A DNA stretch of 7,123 bases, from positions 1 through 7,123 of the forward strand of contig DBAV01000110.1 in assembly GCA_002291875.1 (NCBI GenBank), given 5' to 3'. The position numbers and the translations under genes were made by a program. Position 1 is the first letter of the stretch; each line of letters begins with the position of its first letter. The notes below the pieces were generated by a model, which did not search any database, was not told the DNA's origin, and saw only the letters and a program-made list of their open reading frames with translations. The DNA is from Hyphomonadaceae bacterium UBA1001. Its GTDB lineage: Bacteria; Pseudomonadota; Alphaproteobacteria; Caulobacterales; Aquidulcibacteraceae. Below, one piece after another: positions 5,541 to 7,123 of the stretch.

Positions 5541-5735
5541 CGCCCCCGCGAACCCCAGTCTGTCGGGATATCTCCCGTGTTCTTGTTCGCCGAAAAACCA
5601 TCGCCCCCGAACGTCAACCATCAACCCTGGGTTGTAAACCAACCCCTCTTTCGATGGCGGCGTTTTGTCCGTGTGGGGATCAATGTCGATCGGTGAGGCC
5701 ATGGAAGCAAATCCCCCCGAACGTGGTCAACAGGA
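5541..5735 (-). promoter_or_regulatory. dnaA leader with three copies of a G-run motif and a palindrome
   Basis: Read on the plus strand, related sequences occur at 5539–5553 (ATCGCCCCCGcgAAC, overlapping the dnaA start codon), 5600–5618 (ATCGCCCCCGAACGTCAAC) and 5711–5731 (ATCCCCCCGAACGTggTCAAC). In addition CAACCC t GGGTTG (5622–5634) is a 13-bp palindrome. I see no clear Shine–Dalgarno site at normal spacing for the chosen dnaA ATG; GGGGGCG lies directly before it. In Caulobacter the dnaA 5' leader takes part in nutrient control of translation; whether that holds here is inference. Confidence 0.45.
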
Positions 5736-5761
5736 TAAAGCTTCATGATTCGACAATTTTG
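5732..5761 (-). promoter_or_regulatory. possible dnaA promoter region with GANTC methylation site
   Basis: A -10-like TATCCT (plus-strand 5732–5737) lies in the AT-richer stretch upstream of dnaA; no matching -35 is found at 17–18 bp. GATTC at 5747–5751 is the only GANTC site I find in 5541–6091. It would fall between the -35 and -10 positions of this promoter. In Caulobacter, full CcrM methylation of a GANTC in the dnaA promoter stimulates transcription, so the placement is suggestive. Confidence 0.35.
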
Positions 5762-5886
5762 AGGTTGACGGCTCACGAAGCCTTCACAGTAAACGTTTTC
5801 ACGAAAGTGTGGTTCCGCCTCCGCAACGATCGGCGACAGGGCGTCCAAAGCCCGTGTCACAAACCTGTCAAGGTCGATTTCAGGCA

Positions 5887-5911
5887 CTTTCCACAGCGAA
5901 AATTTCCACAG
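5887..5911 (+). promoter_or_regulatory. pair of DnaA-box-like direct repeats
   Basis: TTTCCACAG occurs at 5888–5896 and again at 5903–5911, 15 bp start to start and in the same orientation. The nine-mers CTTTCCACA (5887–5895) and ATTTCCACA (5902–5910) each match TTATCCACA at 7 of 9 positions. They lie about 350–370 bp upstream of the dnaA ATG, consistent with autoregulation or initiator binding. No perfect consensus box is present in 5541–6091. Confidence 0.4.
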
Positions 5912-6073
5912 GGCGCCAAGGGCGGTCACCACCTGGCGGACATGCGTAGTTGCAATCAGAGGTTGAAATCACAACGCGCAGGGGCCCGACCTGCGTGACA
6001 GGCGGGCCAAAGAGGTGCGGCAACGGCCGAAGGGATGCGTTCGGGCCCCGCGGCAAAGGCAGGCGGGACCGCT
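5912..6073. other. non-coding part of the rpsT–dnaA gap, nothing firm
   Basis: Together with the entries above this completes the 551-bp gap between rpsT and dnaA. The right part (about 5990–6073) returns to high GC. I find no gene, tRNA or strong promoter in it. A 103-codon minus-strand open frame over 5621–5932 looks like chance. Confidence 0.5.
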
Positions 6074-6117
6074 GCGTGAAGGCGCCGGCGATCAGGCCGG
6101 CGTCAGGGCCTTCACGC
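6074..6117 (-). terminator. hairpin over the rpsT stop codon
   Basis: GCGTGAAGGC (6074–6083) pairs perfectly with GCCTTCACGC (6108–6117). Nested inside, CGCCGG (6083–6088) can pair with CCGGCG (6097–6102). The stop codon (6092–6094) lies in the inner loop, so the last eight codons are part of the stem-loop. No T-tract follows on the minus strand. It may be a terminator or a 3'-end protective structure. Confidence 0.45.
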
Positions 6118-6361
6118 GCTGGGTCAGCCGCGCGACCTTGCGCGAGCCGGTGTTCTTGGCGATCACGCCCTTGGACACGGCGCGCATGATCTCGCTCTCG
6201 GTCACGCGCATGGCCTCCTGGGCCGCCTTCGGGTCACCCGAGGCGATCGCCTCCTCGACCTTGCGGATGAAGGTGCGCACGCGCGAACGGCGGGCGGTGT
6301 TCACCTCGGTGCGGCGGGCGATCTTGCGGGTGGCCTTCTGGGCGGACGTGGTGTTGGCCAT
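6092..6361 (-). CDS. rpsT: 30S ribosomal protein S20
   Basis: The protein has 89 residues, normal length, and very basic. The S20 pattern is clear: MANTTSAQKATRKIARRTEV at the start, then NTARRSRVRTFIRKVEEAI (21–39), a middle SGDPKAAQEAMRVTESEIMR and the conserved end GVIAKNTGSRKVARLTQRV. S20 is a helical-bundle primary binder of 16S rRNA in the body of the 30S subunit. It is a monocistronic gene between enoyl-CoA hydratase and dnaA, with its own promoter and leader. Confidence 0.97.
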   Translation of the reverse strand: MANTTSAQKATRKIARRTEVNTARRSRVRTFIRKVEEAIASGDPKAAQEAMRVTESEIMRAVSKGVIAKNTGSRKVARLTQRVKALTPA

Positions 6362-6415
6362 GCGGCGTCTCGGTTCCGGTCTGGACGGTGCGATCGTGGT
6401 GATCGGGGAATGGGG

Positions 6416-6444
6416 CCCGCGCCGTCGGCAGCCGGCCGCGCGGG
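6416..6444 (-). promoter_or_regulatory. hairpin at the 5' end of the rpsT leader
   Basis: CCCGCGC (6416–6422) and GCGCGGG (6438–6444) form a 7-bp stem enclosing a loop with an inner GGC/GCC. Given the promoter just upstream, the hairpin would begin within a few bases of the transcript 5' end and end 54 bases before the rpsT ATG. S20 represses its own synthesis in enteric bacteria; a role here is inference. Confidence 0.4.
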
Positions 6445-6453
6445 AAGTGGGGC

Positions 6454-6482
6454 GGGATACACATCCGGGCCCCGTGCGTCAA
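6454..6482 (-). promoter_or_regulatory. sigma-70-type promoter for rpsT
   Basis: On the minus strand, -35 TTGACG (plus-strand 6477–6482, 5 of 6 consensus matches) and -10 TATCCC (6454–6459) are separated by exactly 17 bp. This form, a strong TTGAC box with a GC-tailed TAT box, is common in alphaproteobacteria. The predicted start near 6446–6447 gives a leader of about 85 nt to rpsT. Confidence 0.68.
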
Positions 6483-6539
6483 CGCCGCAAGGGCAGATCC
6501 GCGTGCGCCCGCCCGCTCGCCGCGGCCCGCCCGCGCGCC

Positions 6540-7123
6540 TCAGCGACCCGACCAGACCGGCGGGCGCTTTTCGACAAAGGCCGCCATGCCCTCCTTCTGG
6601 TCATCGGTCGCGAACAGCGCATGGAAGGTGCGACGCTCGAACCGCACCCCCTCGGCCAGTGTGGTCTCGAAGGCGCGGTCCACCGCCTCCTTGCACACCA
6701 TCACGCTCTGCGGGCCAAAGCCGGCAATGGTCGTCGCCATTTCCAGCGCCTCGGCGCGCAGCCGGTCAGCCGCCACCACCCGCGCCACCAGGCCCGAACG
6801 CTCGGCCTCTGCGGCGTCCATCATGCGCCCCGTCAGGCACAAATCCATCGCCTTGGCCTTGCCGATCGCGCGGGTCAGTCGCTGGGTGCCGCCGGCGCCG
6901 GGAATGACGCCCAGCCGGATCTCGGGCTGGCCGAACCGGGCCGTGTCGGCGGCGATGATGATGTCGCACATCATCGCCAGCTCGCACCCTCCGCCCAGCG
7001 CAAAGCCCGCCACCGCCGCGATGGTGGGCTTGCGACAGCGCGACAGCCGCTCCCACGAGGCCAGGAAGTCCTGCGCCATCACCTCGGCATAGGTCTTTGT
7101 GGCCATCTCCTTGATGTCGGCCC
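6540..7123 (-). CDS. enoyl-CoA hydratase (crotonase family), N-terminus beyond window
   Basis: The visible 193 residues run from ADIKEMATKTYAEVM to the stop. They cover the active site and C-terminal half of a short-chain enoyl-CoA hydratase. ADIKEM at the very start is the oxyanion-hole loop. GFALGGGCELAMMCD carries the first catalytic Glu (visible residue 47). FGQPEIRLGVIPGAGGTQRL carries the second (67), 20 residues later, as in mitochondrial hydratase (Glu144/Glu164). The C-terminus ends with the usual KRPPVWSGR. The enzyme adds water across trans-2-enoyl-CoA in beta-oxidation; it could also serve crotonyl-CoA metabolism. An in-frame ATG at 7106 is internal, since conserved residues precede it. 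The gene lies upstream of rpsT on the same strand; the 178-bp gap holds the rpsT promoter. Confidence 0.95.
   Translation of the reverse strand, partial: ADIKEMATKTYAEVMAQDFLASWERLSRCRKPTIAAVAGFALGGGCELAMMCDIIIAADTARFGQPEIRLGVIPGAGGTQRLTRAIGKAKAMDLCLTGRMMDAAEAERSGLVARVVAADRLRAEALEMATTIAGFGPQSVMVCKEAVDRAFETTLAEGVRFERRTFHALFATDDQKEGMAAFVEKRPPVWSGR

Noticed and set aside
3879..5696. 605-codon plus-strand open frame opposite dnaA
   Set aside because: It is the antisense shadow of dnaA, which has full conserved motifs; the frame is kept open by high GC codon structure. Its start lies in the hairpin array.
5541..5702. Longer DnaA starting at the ATG at 5702
   Set aside because: The extra 54 residues look unlike DnaA domain I, which begins just after the 5540 start. 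They would translate through the repeated leader motifs. Not fully excluded.
5700..5930. Chromosomal origin of replication
   Set aside because: Only two 7/9 box-like motifs and a modest AT-rich stretch. In Caulobacter the origin lies some genes away near hemE, so proximity to dnaA alone does not support oriC.
5621..5932. 103-codon minus-strand open frame upstream of dnaA
   Set aside because: No recognisable domain and no ribosome-binding site. It overlaps the AT-richer regulatory stretch and the box-like repeats.

Overview
This is a GC-rich chromosomal window, almost certainly from an alphaproteobacterium. The best fit is the Caulobacterales/Maricaulales (Hyphomonadaceae-like) group. This rests on the gene order enoyl-CoA hydratase – rpsT – dnaA, the character of the DnaA protein, a PAS_5-type protein and a GANTC methylation-type site upstream of dnaA. 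The taxonomic call is inference from gene content, not from a database search.

Layout, left to right. (i) 1–443, minus: the N-terminal part of a PAS_5-like sensory protein that runs off the left edge. (ii) 444–605: a short divergent intergenic region with two overlapping palindromes. (iii) 606–1505, plus: a secreted, cysteine- and glycine-rich protein of unknown function. (iv) 1506–1835: a convergent intergenic region holding a large inverted repeat with 58-bp arms, each arm folding into hairpins. (v) 1836–2933, minus: ychF (ATPase of the Obg/YchF group). (vi) 2934–3056: structured leader/terminator DNA. (vii) 3057–3747, minus: a higB–higA type II toxin–antitoxin pair with overlapping genes and an operator inside its promoter. 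(viii) 3810–3992: a tandem array of hairpin plus T-tract units, period about 38 bp. (ix) 3993–5540, minus: dnaA. (x) 5541–6091: a long dnaA upstream region with repeated motifs, an AT-richer island, DnaA-box-like direct repeats and one GANTC site. (xi) 6092–6361, minus: rpsT, with a good promoter and a leader hairpin. (xii) 6540–7123, minus: the C-terminal two-thirds or so of an enoyl-CoA hydratase whose start lies beyond the right edge.

All genes except the secreted protein lie on the minus strand. The core is housekeeping: replication initiation, ribosome and translation-associated functions, beta-oxidation. The accessory element is the higBA cassette between dnaA and ychF. It is bracketed by an exact 16-bp direct repeat (3034–3049 and 3810–3825) that also belongs to the hairpin array next to dnaA. 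The most interesting signals are this bracketing, the hairpin/T-tract array pointing against the neighbouring genes, the covarying hairpins of the 1572–1755 repeat, and an unusual His-for-Asp change in the DNA-reading signature of DnaA. I saw no defence, biosynthetic or phage system.
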